A DNA stretch of 64,000 bases from Apodemus sylvaticus (lineage: Eukaryota; Chordata; Mammalia; Rodentia; Muridae): NCBI RefSeq assembly GCF_947179515.1, contig NC_067473.1, positions 80,511,126-80,575,125 on the forward strand. The letters are read 5' to 3'. The notes below the pieces were generated by a model, which made no database searches, was not told where the DNA came from, and was given only the letters and a program-made list of their open reading frames with translations. This document shows positions 22,276 through 34,612 of the stretch, piece by piece; positions within the stretch are counted from its first letter, which is position 1, and every line of letters starts with the position of its first letter. The position numbers and the translations under genes were made by a program.

Positions 22276-22717
22276 CATTGTCTTTCTTAAGAGGTCCAAA
22301 GATCCACAAGAAATTGGTCTTTACATGGCTTTTCAGGCTAAGTTCTGTAGACCACCAGAAGTAATCTGAGAATCCAGATCCAAGTATATGAATCAACTTG
22401 AGCCACTGAGCCATCTTTGAGATAATTAGGGTCAAATTTAGAGGCTATAACCGAAACCCTCCAATAAAAAAGGCCTAAAGAAGCAGAATTTTATTTTCCT
22501 CACATTAAGTCTGAAATAAAGCATCTAGAACTGGTACTGTCTCTTCATTATCCACCAGGGGCTACTCCTTAGCATGTGAGTCCAGGTCCCAAAGTCAAAA
22601 TGGCACCTGGAACTCTGTATGACACTTTACTCAAGAGTGAAGGGAGAGAAAGCAAGTATCTTCTCACTTCCCATTGGCCATTGTCTAGTCACATGACCAT
22701 GTCTCACTCCAAGGCAG

Positions 22718-23103
22718 TTGTCTTAGTATTTTATTACTGGGAAGAGACTACATAACAACAGCAGTTATTACAAGAGAACGTATTTAATTTGGGCTGGCTT
22801 ACAGTTTCAGAGCTTTAGTCCATTGTCATCATGGTAGGAAGCATGGTGGTATTCAGGCAGACATGGTGCTGGGAAAATACCTGAGAGTTCTACATCCAGA
22901 CCAGCAGGAAGAGAGAGTTACTGGGCTTACTCAGAGTTTTGAAACCTCAAAGCCTCCCTCCCTCCCCCCCCCCCCCAGTAACATGCTTCCTCCAACAAGG
23001 CCACACCTCCTAGTCCTTCCCAAGTAGTGCCATTCCCTGGTGCCTATGCATTCAAATATATGAGCCTTTGGGGGTCTTTTTATTTCCCAAACCATTACAA
23101 CAG
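22718..23103 (-). mobile_element. Rodent LTR (MaLR ORR1/MT-like), antisense, second copy
   Basis: Same family as the copy at 21398-21765. Shared blocks are ggcttacagtttcagagctttagtcc, atggtaggaagcatgg, agagttctacat and caacaaggccacacctcc. A poly-C run (22957-22977) lies inside it. The two copies sit in the same orientation about 950 bp apart. Confidence 0.6.
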
Positions 23104-23674
23104 GCAAACTAACATACCTTCTATTATTCTGGAAGAGAAAAGTGTACACTGACTATAAAATGGTGGTTTATGTTATACTTTCAAGCCTCCAAGTCTCTGG
23201 CAAGTATGATGGTAGTCTCCTGGCTCTTCCCACACCTGTGGGAGGGTAGAGAGTGCCCTTCTGTAGATTCCCCACTTTATTTGAAACAAACAAGGGGCAT
23301 GAATTGTCCTATGTGGACCACAGAATGACCTTGAAGTCCCTCAAGACTGATTGCACCGACCTTCTGTAGTCTCGCTTACACCAAGGGGTAAACATAAGAT
23401 TCAGGGTTTAGGCTTTCCCTCATTCTTTGAGATCCTTCACATGTCTGTATTTGTAAGTGTGTTTTGTGCCTTAGGATCTTCTGTACTCATTACATTTTAA
23501 CTTTTAATTTTAACTTTTTAATCAATGAGCTCATTAATTAATTAGCTTTTCAATTAGGGTGATCTTGAGATAGTTCTTTTGATGATAAGAACGAACACCA
23601 TAATTGACATGAATTCATAATTGTCACCTCAAGTAGACTCAAGCTAAATGGTCTCAGCCTCTGGCTTTGTTAGG
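23104..23674. other. Unique block with homeodomain-type AT motifs
   Basis: Unique sequence. Bases 23500-23620 hold many TAAT/ATTA words, including tcattaattaattagc followed by ttcaattaggg. No repeat family is recognised. It is a possible conserved non-coding element next to the CTCF-like site. Confidence 0.35.
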
Positions 23675-23691
23675 TTGCCCTCTAGTGGACA
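23675..23691 (-). promoter_or_regulatory. CTCF-like motif, reverse orientation
   Basis: The sequence ttgccctctagtggaca matches the reverse complement of the CTCF core (GCCMYCTRSTGG) completely, with one flank mismatch. Inferred from motif only. Confidence 0.5.
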
Positions 23692-24814
23692 TCATAGTGA
23701 GGTTGTGTTGATGAGAAATCAACCCCTGTTCATTTAAGGATGCAAGATTAGGATAGCAGCCACTATTCCTTACACCCATTTTAGGTTAGAGAAGCAGTTG
23801 TTACCAGAGGACTTTGTCCAAAAGCAAACTTTGTTTTTTAGACATCATCATAAGGGTAATTTTTCTTCACTTGTGCATTTATTTCTGGGTTTCCATTAAG
23901 AGGAAGACTAGGCAGAGACCGGGCCTGTGGCTCTCATCTGTTTGTTCAGTAGCTACTTGTTGAGCGTTCATTCCTCACTGGACTGCTCTGAATGGTCCCC
24001 CGCTGTTGTGTTCTACTGAGTCAGCCATAAGGAAAGAAACAGAATATGACTTTTGGTAGAAGTTGGTGCTATGAAGAAATGAGGCAGTTAAAGAGAGAAC
24101 AACTCTGGGGCAGGGTGGCTATTTCAGAGTGGGTAGCCAGAAAGCTGGAGACGTAGTAATTCGAGAATTATAACATTCTGAGATTCACAACTTATTAGGG
24201 TCTCCCAAAATGCCAATTGGAAGGGCATCCAAGGTAAAGAACCACCACATGGGGGTGCTCTGGTGTTTGGGATGAGGCTCACTCATTATGTGTAGTGCCT
24301 TCCTACAGATCCCAGGATAGATTGCTACAGGCCAGGGGAGGGGCTGTAAGACATCTGACATCTGACATCTATTCTCTCACGATTCTTGAGTCTAGACATC
24401 AAGCTGAAGTGCTACTGGGGCCGTGCTCTGCCTGAAGGCTCTGGGGAGAATGCTTATCTTCTTTTCCAGAGTCCCATATCTTACTGGTGATTTTCTTTTA
24501 GCATTTCTTGGTTTGTAGGTACATCACTCTGATCTTCTTCCACCATCAACATGGCTTTTTCTACACCTGAGTCTCACTCCTTGCTGTGCTTTATTGTAAG
24601 GACACAAGTCCTATTTGATTTAGGGTTCACCACAATCCAGTATGACTTAACTCATTTCATCTTGAGAGACTTATTTCCAATCTGGTTCCATCCATAGGCA
24701 CTCAGAGTCAATACTTCAGTATATTATCTTGAGAGACATAACTTACCTGTAGGAATGAATAACAGTTTATAGTTTCACTGGCTGACCTGGTACTTGGGCT
24801 ACTTATAAAGACGA
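23692..24814. other. Intergenic, no clear feature
   Basis: Unique sequence. The only local oddity is gacatct repeated three times at 24352-24372. Confidence 0.5.
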
Positions 24815-25055
24815 GAACCCAAGCCAGGAACCTTGGAGGTAGGATTGAAGCAGAGACCATGAAGGAGCACCATCTCCTGGCTGGCTCCTCCTGGCTTGTT
24901 CAGTTTATCTTCTTGTACAACGTAGGACTGCATAACTGGAGTGGTACTGTTCCAGTGGGCTGGATCCTCCAATATATCAACAACTACCAATCAAGAAAAC
25001 GCCCCATGGAAAAACTTAGAGGCCAACTTGGTGGAGACAACCATGACTTGACCTC
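24815..25055 (-). mobile_element. Diverged LTR-type rodent repeat fragment, antisense
   Basis: Blocks such as agaacccaagccaggaacc, gagaccatgaaggagcacc, tggcttgttcag and gaaaacgccccatgg follow a common rodent LTR-like repeat. Its better-kept 3' part is seen in opposite orientation at 40120-40447. Family name uncertain. Confidence 0.45.
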
Positions 25056-25970
25056 TGGCACAGACTGTGGCGCTTGTCTGTGCAGGACTTCCATGAGCTT
25101 CTTGTCCAGCAGCACAGACAGCTCCGCGACACTGTGCTTTCTGGAGAATTCCTGTAGGCTGTCTGCTGTGAACATGGCAGATGGAGGTTCTATGGGGACT
25201 GATAATTCCTAATATTCAGGGCTTCCTCTTTGACACAAAACAGGAAAAATGATTTTTTTCCTTTTGTATAGCAACAAATCATAAGCACAATGATAACATT
25301 TTCGTGTATTCTTTATTGAACAGTTTTAATGACATTGTTATAGTTAATTGAAATATAATTTAGTCCTAAAGTTAATTAAAGTGTAGTTTTTTTGTTTGTT
25401 TGCTTTTGATTGGCCTCTATACTGATGAAGACAGATTCCTCCAATTAAAAGCTCACATACATAACAGGTGATAGGTGTGTTTTGCAGAATCGAGCCTGGC
25501 TCCCTGTCTTTGTCTAGTACCAGCTGGCACCTTCGTGTCATAATACCCAACGGCTGGCACCGAGCCCTGTGTATGGTAGGGGATAGAGCATAGCAACTAT
25601 AAAGTGAAACACACCCGTAACCCACAACATCAGACAACTTCTCCTTGGCTCGGTCATCACCTGAACATCCCTGGCTAGTTTAGGACTCCACAGTGTGTGA
25701 GATGAAAGAAAGCCGCGATGCAATAAGGCTATGGGCTCATCCAATCAGGGATAAATTCTCCCAAGACCTTTCGAACACATTTCTGAGATTCTGGCCACTG
25801 GAAACTGAGCAATGGCTAAGACCTATTGATCACCAGAGGAAGAAACTTCCTCTGTTAAAATATATACCAGGACCCATTATTCACGGATCCAGAGACTTCT
25901 AAGTTTCATTCCCCCCCCCCATGCCAGTAACATGTAACACGCTTTACAGTCCTGCACTCCTAGTCACATG
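25056..25970. other. Intergenic, no clear feature
   Basis: Unique or highly decayed sequence. A T-rich run at 25386-25405 is the only low-complexity part. Confidence 0.45.
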
Positions 25971-26310
25971 GTATCTATCTCTGTTTCTCTGTTGCTGTGA
26001 TAAAATGTGGACCAGAAACAAGGCGGGGGTGGGGTGTGGGGGTGTTTATTTAGTTTACAGTCTGTGGGAAAGCGAAAGTAGGTACTCAAGGAAGGAAACT
26101 GAAGCCAGGAACTGAAACTGAGATGGTTTCTCTGTTTCTGCTGCTTCCTGGCTTGCTCCTCGTGCCTTTACAACCCAGGACCTCCTGACTAAGGGTGCCA
26201 CTGCTCACAAAGGTCTGGATTGTTCCCTATCAATAATTTTAATAAAGAAAAGGCCCCACAGAGAGTCTGCCAGGCCAATCTGATAGAAACAACCCCCCAT
26301 TGCACTTTAA
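25971..26310 (-). mobile_element. LTR-type rodent repeat, antisense, diverged
   Basis: It begins ctctgttgctgtgataaaatg. It continues with a gtgtttatttagtttacagtc segment, tggcttgctcctcgtgcc, acaacccaggacc and a gaaaaggccccacag segment, the order of a common rodent LTR read antisense. A poly-C tract sits just outside at 25911-25920. Confidence 0.5.
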
Positions 26311-27626
26311 CCATCCTCCCTGTAGAGAGGATTCTGAGACAGCAGGCTGGGGGCTTTTCTGGGACATAGAGGAAACCGCCAAGGAGCTGACAAGAGACAG
26401 ATAATGAGACTCAAGCACACCAACAGAGGAGGGAGTGCAGTGACAGAGGACCAAGGAGGACCCCAGGAACGAGGGGTGGTTGCCTGGCGTCAGTGCTCTT
26501 AAAGGCTCATGACGATCGGGCTACATTGTACCTGCTGTTTAGGAGCTGAGGGGCTTCATTATAAGCCACCCCTTGCCCAGGCTGCATGCGCTGCCATTAT
26601 GTTTGTGGGAATAAGAGTAGCCTCCCCAGAAAACTCTTACACTCCTGTGGCCTCCCCAGGGTACCACCTGGAAATCCCTTCTAGGTGGCTCTATAAGATG
26701 CAGGCTGGCAAGTGGTGGTTTTACATTCCTCTTCGGATTAGGTTGGTAGAGACAGACCACACATGCACATGCTCAGGACCACAGGACTTCTCTCATTAAA
26801 GCGGTCTGGAACTGGTTTGAGGGACAGAGGCTCTTGCCTCCAGATTGGATGGGCTCAGCCCAGGGAAGGTAGAAACTGTGGGAAATTTCTTTGGAAAGAA
26901 CCTGGATTCTGCAAACTTCCGGGAAGGAGTAGGCAGATCCAGGCTTCAGAATAAGGGTCTGGAAACATTTATATAATGGAGGAGGACCCTGCTTGGAAAG
27001 GGGCTGCTATTCCACAGCTCCGATTTGCCCCCAAGGACATCGCTGGAAAAGAAACCGTCTACTGAAGCCAGGGTCTGCAGAGGAAGAGAGAGGGCCAGGA
27101 CAGACCAGTCTGTGATCTTTGACACACATAAGTGAACACCCCCTCGGTAGATCTGCCCTGGGCCTTCTAACGCTTCCCCTTTCGACTTCGAGTGGGTGCT
27201 CAAGGACCCCATGTGGCCCATCCTTGGGGGGAACCACACACTCAAATCTAGGGAGATGTCCGCCTGAGACCTGAGTCTCACAGAGTGGCCCAGGGACATG
27301 AACCCTGAGTCTGCTTGCTCCCTGGCCATAAGGCAGCGCTCACGGACCCCTGGGGTTAGAGGTCAGCTTTGTGGGCTTTTCAGGGGGTATGGGGAAAGAG
27401 AGCCTGCTCTGTCATTTGGTTATTCCTTTGCATCAGAGGGAGACTGAAAAAGGCCATGCACGAGCACAGATTTTAACCCAAGAGACCAGCAAGAGAGGCG
27501 GAAGCCTTGAGAATACAAGCAAGAACTGGGAATCATTTCCCCTTCCAGCAGTTTCCCTTATCTAGCATTCTTCCTGGCAAAAGGGGTGTGGGCTGGGGGC
27601 GGGTGGGAATCAACTCATGGGTCTGC
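26311..27626. other. Unique intergenic block
   Basis: GC-moderate unique sequence with no recognised repeat. Open frames are short and featureless on both strands. Confidence 0.5.
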
Positions 27627-27646
27627 ACCACCCTCTGGTGGCCATT
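27627..27646 (-). promoter_or_regulatory. CTCF-like motif, reverse orientation
   Basis: The sequence caccaccctctggtggccat is the reverse complement of a strong CTCF-type site (ggccaccagagggtgg) with a single mismatch in the core. Its orientation is the same as the site at 23675. Confidence 0.55.
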
Positions 27647-28504
27647 CTGTTTGATGACCGGTGTAGCTCTGCTTTCAGTCCAAGGGGAGTGGTTCATTTT
27701 CCACACTGACTGGTAATGAGATAATGAGATAAAGTATAAACTTAAATATTTGCTGTAATTAGCACTGGGAGGAGACGCTTACATCCGAAATCTCTTGTAA
27801 GAAGAATGTGACCCACAGTGCACCGTGCAAGGCTTTCCTCGCAGGGTTTTTCTCTCTGGACTTCTGCTCACACACACATTTGTATTTCTGTATGATCACA
27901 CAGAAAAGTTATTTCTGGACATTACACATAAGGAGCATACAAAAGTGTCTTTGGTGCCCTTTAGGACGTGATTTTGTGTCTAAGAACTTTCACACTTAAT
28001 TGTAAATGTGAGCATCCGCATCTATCTGGTCATGCCTCAGATTTTCACGGAGGGTTTCGATTTTGTCTTCATATTGAGGCTTTGGAGAAGAGACACGTGA
28101 GAGAAAGGAGGGTTCCTTTCCCAGGAGCTTACTGTCTGTGGGGAGGTTAATGAGTTCGGCTGTTCCTCTGTCCCTGTGGGACCCTTATCTGTGAATGCAG
28201 AAAACCTCGAATGGAAAACATTCTGGGAAAAGTGGTGCCCAGCAGTCATTTGTATAACACCCACGCTGGGCTGCGTGTTGTAATGGTCTAGACATGATTT
28301 GAGTCATGTGGAGGAGACATGTAGACCATGTACACCATTTTGTACATCAAACTCGTGCAGCTGTGACACTTGGTAAGGCAGGGGCTAGCTCCCTGTGGAC
28401 ATGAGAAACACCGGGAAGGGGTCAGCAGCCGGAGAGACTCAGGGATGCAGGGAAGCACACAGCAGATGCTGCTGGGAATGCTGGATTCTCAACTTTTCTG
28501 TCTC
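27647..28504. other. Unique intergenic block
   Basis: No recognised repeat or gene. It lies between the CTCF-like motif and an A-rich stretch leading into an antisense L1. Confidence 0.5.
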
Positions 28505-28820
28505 TCATTAGAAAAACAAATAGACAACCAAGGAGAAATAAGGAAATAAAATAAGATAAATAAGAAACAAACAAATTAAAGTATGGCTAAACAACAAGAA
28601 AGAGCAAAAGCCAAGACACTGAGACACACGTGTTTGCACCTCAACAATACCATAAAAAAAAAAAAACAAAACAAACCAGAAGCCATAATAAACATATAAA
28701 GGACTGACAAGGGTAGAAAACAAAAACCGCCTGACTTGGTAATGAGACCAAGGACATGTAGGATTAAAAAGAGAGACAATAAAATAGAATAGAAATAAAA
28801 ACTAAAAACGTAAGATAAGA
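28505..28820. repeat. A-rich low-complexity stretch
   Basis: Dominated by ataaa, caaac and gaaat words, with a 14-base A run near 28652. It borders the antisense L1 3' UTR and may be a part of that insertion that I cannot place. Confidence 0.5.
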
Positions 28821-30790
28821 AATAAAAGCCTTGACACAGATTGTGAGTCAAGGAACCTCCAGAGAGGCTGCTGCCTTTTCTGTTGGCATCTACTGCGGGG
28901 CTGGCAGCTTTCCCTTAGGAGTAGTTTGTTTCTCTGTGAGTGGTCGTCAATTGCATTGACTGGAGCTGGCTTCTGGGTTGGGGGTGTGAGCAGGTGCCCA
29001 CTTCTCTCAGCTCTAGGTGCCCACCTGGTGCAGACCGACAGGCCCTCTGCAGGCTGCCTTGGTCTCAGCGAGTTCATGTCTACATTGGTCCTGCGGTGTC
29101 AGGAAGGTCTTGATTCTTTTCTTTGGGTGCCTTCCATTTCCTCTGGCTCACACGCTCTCTGCTTCTTCTGCAGAGTTCCCTGAGCCCAAAGGAAAGGATT
29201 AATTTGATCCCTTTTAGGGCTGAGTGTCCCAAGGTCTCTCATTCTCTGCATATTGTCTGACTGTGCTTCTCTGAATTCGTTCCCATCTGCTGCAGAAAGA
29301 AGCTTCTCTAATGAGGGCTGAGTAAGACACTGATCTAGGAGTGTTGAGGACTGTCACAAGGAGTCATTTTATTGTAGTTCTTTCAGTAAACAGTGTTTGG
29401 CTTTCCCCTAGGTCATTGTGCTATCTTGTCTCAGGATCTGGGCATCCTAAGGAGTTTTGTATATGGGCTCTATCTCATGGAGTGGGTCTTAACTCAAATT
29501 AGATATTAGTTATGCCCACGAGCGTTGGTCACTATTGTACCTGTACCAGGCACATCTTGCAGGTGGGTCCACATTTGTAGATTGAAGGTTTTGTAGCTGG
29601 ACATATGGTTTACCTTTCTCCTTTGGTAACATGGAAAGCATCTGCAAGTACCATGAATATATACCAGTCTGTAGGGAGTGAAGGCTTTAGGTTGGTGCCA
29701 GCTTGACTTCTTTATTGCCCAATGAGTTGTGTGCATATTTTCTTCAGCAATAGGGCCTTGCCATCTGTTTGCTGAGGAATCACAATTAGCCATGGCAATA
29801 GTCTGGGGTTGTTTGGGGGTTTCCATGGGACTCCTTTAGCCAATAATTGGATTAAGCATAATCCATTCTGATATTGGAAGCTTTATTTGGTAAGGAGAGA
29901 TGTCCAGTTGTAGCTTTTGTCTCTCCTGTTATTTGCTGATTTTGTTTAGATCATCTTCATATATGTATATATTAGAGGAAGCATCTGCTGTATTAGGTTC
30001 CCATAAGACTCCTCAACGGCACCTAGGTTTTAGCACCCTTTTCCACACCCCTCCCTTGTCCCCTCTTCCCTTGTCCTCTTTGTTTGATACTTCTATTTCA
30101 GTTCCCCACCATATTCATCTACAAAACTGTCTATTCTATTCCCTTTCGTAGTGAGATTCAACCTCTCACACCAGTCCTTACTCTGTACCTAATGTTTGTG
30201 GTTCTACGGATTGTAGTTTGCTTTTCAATGATCATTGACTTAACAGCCAGCATCCACAATTCGTATTTGTCTTTCTGTGAATGACTTACCTCACTCACTG
30301 AGATTTTTTCTAGTTATATCAATGTACTTGTGAGCTTCGTGGTTTCATTTTTTAAACCGAGTAATATTTCATTGGGTAAATGTACCACATTTAGATCTAG
30401 GTTGTCATAAATTTCTAGTTATTATGAAACAGAGCAGCAATGAACGTGGTTGAGCAAGGGTCTCCTGTGCTAGCAGGACACCTCACCTGAGCATATGTTC
30501 AAGAGTGATGTAACTGAATCTTGAGGACAACTGATTCCTGTCGTTTTGATGTACTGCCATGCTGATTGCCACGGTGTATGTATGATTTTATACCTTGGGT
30601 CATGCAAAGAAGTCTCAGGTAAAATGGTCTCCAAGGCCAGGAGAGCATCGGCCCCCTTCACTAGTCAGCCTAATCTTTGTCCCTGTGGGCAGGTAACACC
30701 AATAGGTTCATATATTCAAATACTTTGTCCTTAGTTGGTAGAATCATTTGAGAATAATTATGAAGGGTGGCATTGCTGGCATTGTGCCAT
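28821..30790 (-). mobile_element. Old L1 (Lx-type) 3' region, antisense
   Basis: Bases 28940-29830 follow the antisense 3' UTR of an old murine L1 family (ctggctcacacgctctctgc, tctgcagagttccctgagcc, ttcccatctgctgcag, tctcatggagtgggtctt). Bases 30170-30480 follow antisense ORF2 end sequence (gacttacctcactcac, then tttctagttatatcaatg, then gggtaaatgtaccacattt). The coding remnant is riddled with differences and no long frame survives. Confidence 0.75.
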
Positions 30791-31029
30791 TAAGGGTGTG
30801 CTTCAAGTGTGTGTGTGGGTGAGTGTGTATGCATGAATAAAGAGGGTTTATATTAGAGTTGCTTATAGGCTGTGGCTCAGCTAGTCCAAGAATGGCTATC
30901 TACCAATGGAAAGTCCTAGAATCTAGTAGTTGTTCATTCCACAATGCTCTTCCCAGAACCACATCTGACTCCAAATTTTCTCCAAACTTGGTTTCCTATT
31001 TTTTCTTTTTGTAACCCAATCTTTGCTGC

Positions 31030-31110
31030 CTATAAATTCCTGGGATGAGGACTACAAATTCCTGGGATGAGACTATAAAATTCCTGGGATGAGACTATAA
31101 ATTCCTGGGG
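31030..31110 (+). repeat. Minisatellite, about 22-bp unit, four copies
   Basis: The unit ctataaattcctgggatgag recurs four times with one-base length changes. It lies in a gap between an antisense L1 and a sense L1 fragment. Confidence 0.85.
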
Positions 31111-31117
31111 TTGCACT

Positions 31118-31300
31118 GGTAATAAACCCATGGGAAGAACATAGATGTCCAACAACTCATGGTAACAGCTGCGTGGTGGACTATGCTCAAAGGAGTTTTA
31201 CTCAGCTATAAAGACAAATGAAATTAAGAAATTTTATAGGTAAATAGGTGGAAGTAGAAAACATAGATGCAAAGTCTAACTCATATGTGAATAAAACACT
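31118..31300 (+). mobile_element. L1 ORF2 3'-end fragment, sense, diverged
   Basis: The order agatgtccaacaactcatgg, then ttttactcagctataaa, then aatgaaattaagaaatttt, then ggtaaataggtggaagtag, then tctaactcatatgtg follows the end of murine L1 ORF2. No frame is kept. Confidence 0.65.
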
Positions 31301-32208
31301 TGAATCTTTAGATTTGTGTATTTAACCTGGAGCACCTGTAGAAGTCACAAAACTATAAAGAGGACATTGGTGGGCAGCAAAGGGGATCTTAAGGGTATGG
31401 AAAACAGTAGAACACTAGGTAGTGTGAAGGGGGAGAGGATACTGGGGAGAAAGGTGGGAAGAGGGGTTGAAGGGTGTGGCATTCATGTGTTCATTCATAA
31501 AGTCTTTCTTCATCAGATGTGATTTACACATATTCCTCCCAGTCTGTCTTCATTCTCTAACAGTCTGTTTAGAATCAAGTTTTACATTTTTACAAAGATT
31601 GAGTGTATTGTTTTTTCCAGGATTTTTTTCTATTTTTGTTTTTCAGAAGGTATTTTTATACAGTAGGAAATAGGAAGATTTGAAAAATATTCAGAAACAT
31701 ATTGAAGAAAATTAAAATTGGTTCAATTGTAGATAATAAAAGAATTGGAGTAGAAAGAAAGGTTGAGTTAGAAAAGTCAGCTGTTAAAATGAATTGGATG
31801 TGAGATGAGGGTTTAGGGAGGTCTCGAAAGCATTGGCCTTATGCATTAAAATGTCACCTCTTTGCTTAGTTGTGGAATGCCATGGTAGAGCTCTTTATGT
31901 CCAAGGCAAGAAGACTCCAAATGGAGTTGTAGAAACCTCTGACTCAAGGGCAATCCAGTTTGCTCAATTCCATGTAGCTCCCTTTCAAATGGACTTCTTT
32001 TTTTGTGAATTATAGTTTCTGAGTCAGGAAATACATTTTTCTACAATGTATTCCTCCAGTAATGATTATACTAGATCAATATCCTTAGGGCAGAAATTCC
32101 AAATCAGAAATGGTTCCCACCCATATCTGAAAAAAAATCTAAATGCCAAACTCATGTCAAATTATTAAATTGCATAAAATTATCTACCCCCAAACAAGTT
32201 TAAAGGGT
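31301..32208. other. Intergenic, no feature seen
   Basis: AT-rich unique or decayed sequence with nothing recognisable. Confidence 0.45.
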
Positions 32209-32346
32209 GTTAGAGAGAGAGATCAGTGGGAAGGTTCCTGCTGTCAAGCCCGAGGATCAGAGTTCAATTCCCAGGATCCATATGGTGGAAGGAGAGAACC
32301 AGTTCCAGCAAGCTGTCTTTCTCATGCCAGCATTCCCGACATCAAA

Positions 32347-32381
<35 letters not shown>

Positions 32382-32410
32382 ATATAAATTAAATAAATAA
32401 ATAAAAATAA
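32209..32410 (+). repeat. B2/B3-type tRNA-derived SINE with (AAAT)n tail
   Basis: The body contains gatcagtgggaaggttcctgc, aggatcagagttcaattccc and catatggtggaaggagagaacc, typical of the B3/B2 group. It ends in about 60 bases of aaat repeats. The tRNA-like A and B boxes are degenerate. Confidence 0.75.
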
Positions 32411-33735
32411 AGAATCAAGAAAAGGAGTGAAGATTTGCCTTCAGGTTTTATGTATAAGGGTGTATAAAGAAATGACACATTGCTTCTGAAGTTAGAATTG
32501 GGTCTTATGACCCAATTCTTGTTATGTTATTAGGCTTATGTAAGAACTCTAAATCCTGAAATATTAGTTGAGATGGGAACTATTCAAAAATGTATGCAAT
32601 TAGCAGTTACTTTATCACAAACCACTTCAAAGCCCAGGGTGATAAAACCATTATAGTTTATTTACTTCTTAGCTCGTGAATCTCAAGATTGGCTTCTGGG
32701 ACTCGGATCAGCAGGGACCTCCTCTGGATTTTGCCAGGTCCTCTTGAGTAGCTTGACGATTTTGGCTGAGCGTATCACATCTCTGCTTTACCAGGGTAGC
32801 CAGACCATTTCCTCAGAAGCTGGGGGGAATCTAGGAGGTCAGAAATCTTCAGCCAAACCTGAGGGAGGCCCAGGCCTCAATTAGAAATCAACAAAAATTT
32901 TGTCAAAATTAATAAAAATATGTCCAAAAGGCAGCAAAGTGGAGGGAGGGATCATCCTGGTCTGTTTGGCAACAAATGTATCTGTGGCACGGGCAATTTT
33001 GTGACATTGGTTGGAAAGAGAAGTATCCCAGAGGACCCTTCCTTTCAAGTTGTAGTGATGTAATTACTGGAGACTCTAACTTTTATTAAATTCCTCCTTA
33101 GATGATATAGGGTCTTTAAAATGAGGCTGATTTAGGATTTGATGCGTAACTTCCAATTTCTGTTATTCACACTAAATTGGAGCAGGCGCGATATTTTCAT
33201 AGGCTTTGCTTTGCCACAAGTGTTAAGTAACGATTGACCCTCCCTGGAGTTCTCCATTTGGGTACTTGCTGGAAGCCGCTCCCGTAATTTTCAACAGTGC
33301 TTTATCTATGAGATGATCTTCCTTTTAGCTGTGCTGGGCTTTCAGATGCATAATTATAAGCTTAATATCTCTTCCTGTTGTGTATCTAATTAAAAGCTTG
33401 TTGGATTTTCGAAGAAGAAATCATATACCCAAGCACTGGTAATAAAGCCTGCTAATAACTAGGAGGAAAATGTCACCATGGGACAACAACAACTAGACAC
33501 AAGGGATCAGGCAAGACAGCCAGCCCTCCTGAGAAGTCCACTGCGGCCGAGGTGAGCAGAGTGTCGGTGAAGGAGTGTGAGTCCTGTTCAGCCCCTGGAC
33601 TCAAGGTCCGGGTTCTGGAAAAAGGAGCTCATAAAGTTGCCCATTTGCCTTCTAGCTTCCAAATCCTTCATTCTTTTTTGGACTGCTCTTGGCTCACAGG
33701 TCCTCACAGCGGGCTAATGCTGCACTTGTAACAGT
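32411..33735. other. Unique block, candidate conserved non-coding sequence
   Basis: Bases 32640-32770 may be an ancient DNA/LTR element remnant. Bases 33040-33470 are unique and AT-moderate, with homeodomain-type words (gcataattataagc, tctaattaaaagc) and no repeat signature. Regulatory function is only a possibility. Confidence 0.35.
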
Positions 33736-33754
33736 TGGCCACCAGATGGCACCA
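33736..33754 (+). promoter_or_regulatory. CTCF motif, forward orientation
   Basis: The sequence tggccaccagatggcacca agrees at every position with the degenerate 19-bp CTCF consensus (YDRCCASYAGRKGGCRSYV). It is the best of the three motifs found and points opposite to the other two. Confidence 0.65.
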
Positions 33755-33912
33755 ACTCTGCACTAAAGCGCTCTCGGACGTGCACAGATCTTTTGGAGAA
33801 GAGCAGAAGATGGCCTCTCCTGGAATTTCCACCAGCTCTCTTCCTCTTCTCAACCCATTAAAAATTAGATTCCTTCCAGAAGCACTTTCGCATGATTTTG
33901 GAGTTAGAGGAA

Positions 33913-33913
<1 letters not shown>

Positions 33914-33950
<37 letters not shown>

Positions 33951-33962
33951 TGTGTCAGAGAG

Positions 33963-34007
<45 letters not shown>

Positions 34008-34026
34008 AGGGAGGGAGGGAGGGAGG

Positions 34027-34068
<42 letters not shown>

Positions 34069-34077
34069 GAGAGAGAT

Positions 34078-34112
<35 letters not shown>
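33914..34112 (+). repeat. Composite (GT)n-(GA)n/(GGGA)n tract
   Basis: Eighteen GT units (33914-33949) are followed by GA repeats (33957 on), a ggga block and further GA repeats to 34112. Nearly all purine after the GT part. Confidence 0.97.
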
Positions 34113-34115
<3 letters not shown>

Positions 34116-34416
34116 TTGTTCTTAGGCTATCACAGTAGGGATAGAAGAGAAGGAGTTTGTGGGGTCACAAGGATTTGGGGGAGCCTCTTTAAGGGCAATC
34201 CTTCACTCTTATAACCCTAGAGGAAGTCTCTCCTGAATGCTCATAGTAGGCTGCTCTCCTTATATCTCTCTTTATGTCAAACGCTGAACACTTTCTCCTC
34301 TCCAACCCCAAATTATGTGTTTTCTTTATTCTTTTCTTCTTAAACATGGGGTAGTGACATCCTCATCTATAACATCTGTTACCCACATCGCTTTCACACT
34401 CCAAACTCTCTCAAGC

Positions 34417-34612
<196 letters not shown>

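Noticed and set aside
21495..22435. Long minus-strand open frames of Arg/Glu and Ser/Leu repeats
   Set aside because: They arise from the CT/GA simple repeats and an antisense LTR.
22551..22566. CTCF-like word ccaccaggggctact
   Set aside because: The GGC core is broken at two positions.
31030..31110. Short spaced repeats that might suggest a CRISPR-like array
   Set aside because: The units are directly adjacent without unique spacers, and the genome is mammalian; it is a minisatellite.
32209..32300. tRNA-like sequence
   Set aside because: It belongs to a B2/B3-type SINE with degenerate promoter boxes, not a tRNA gene.
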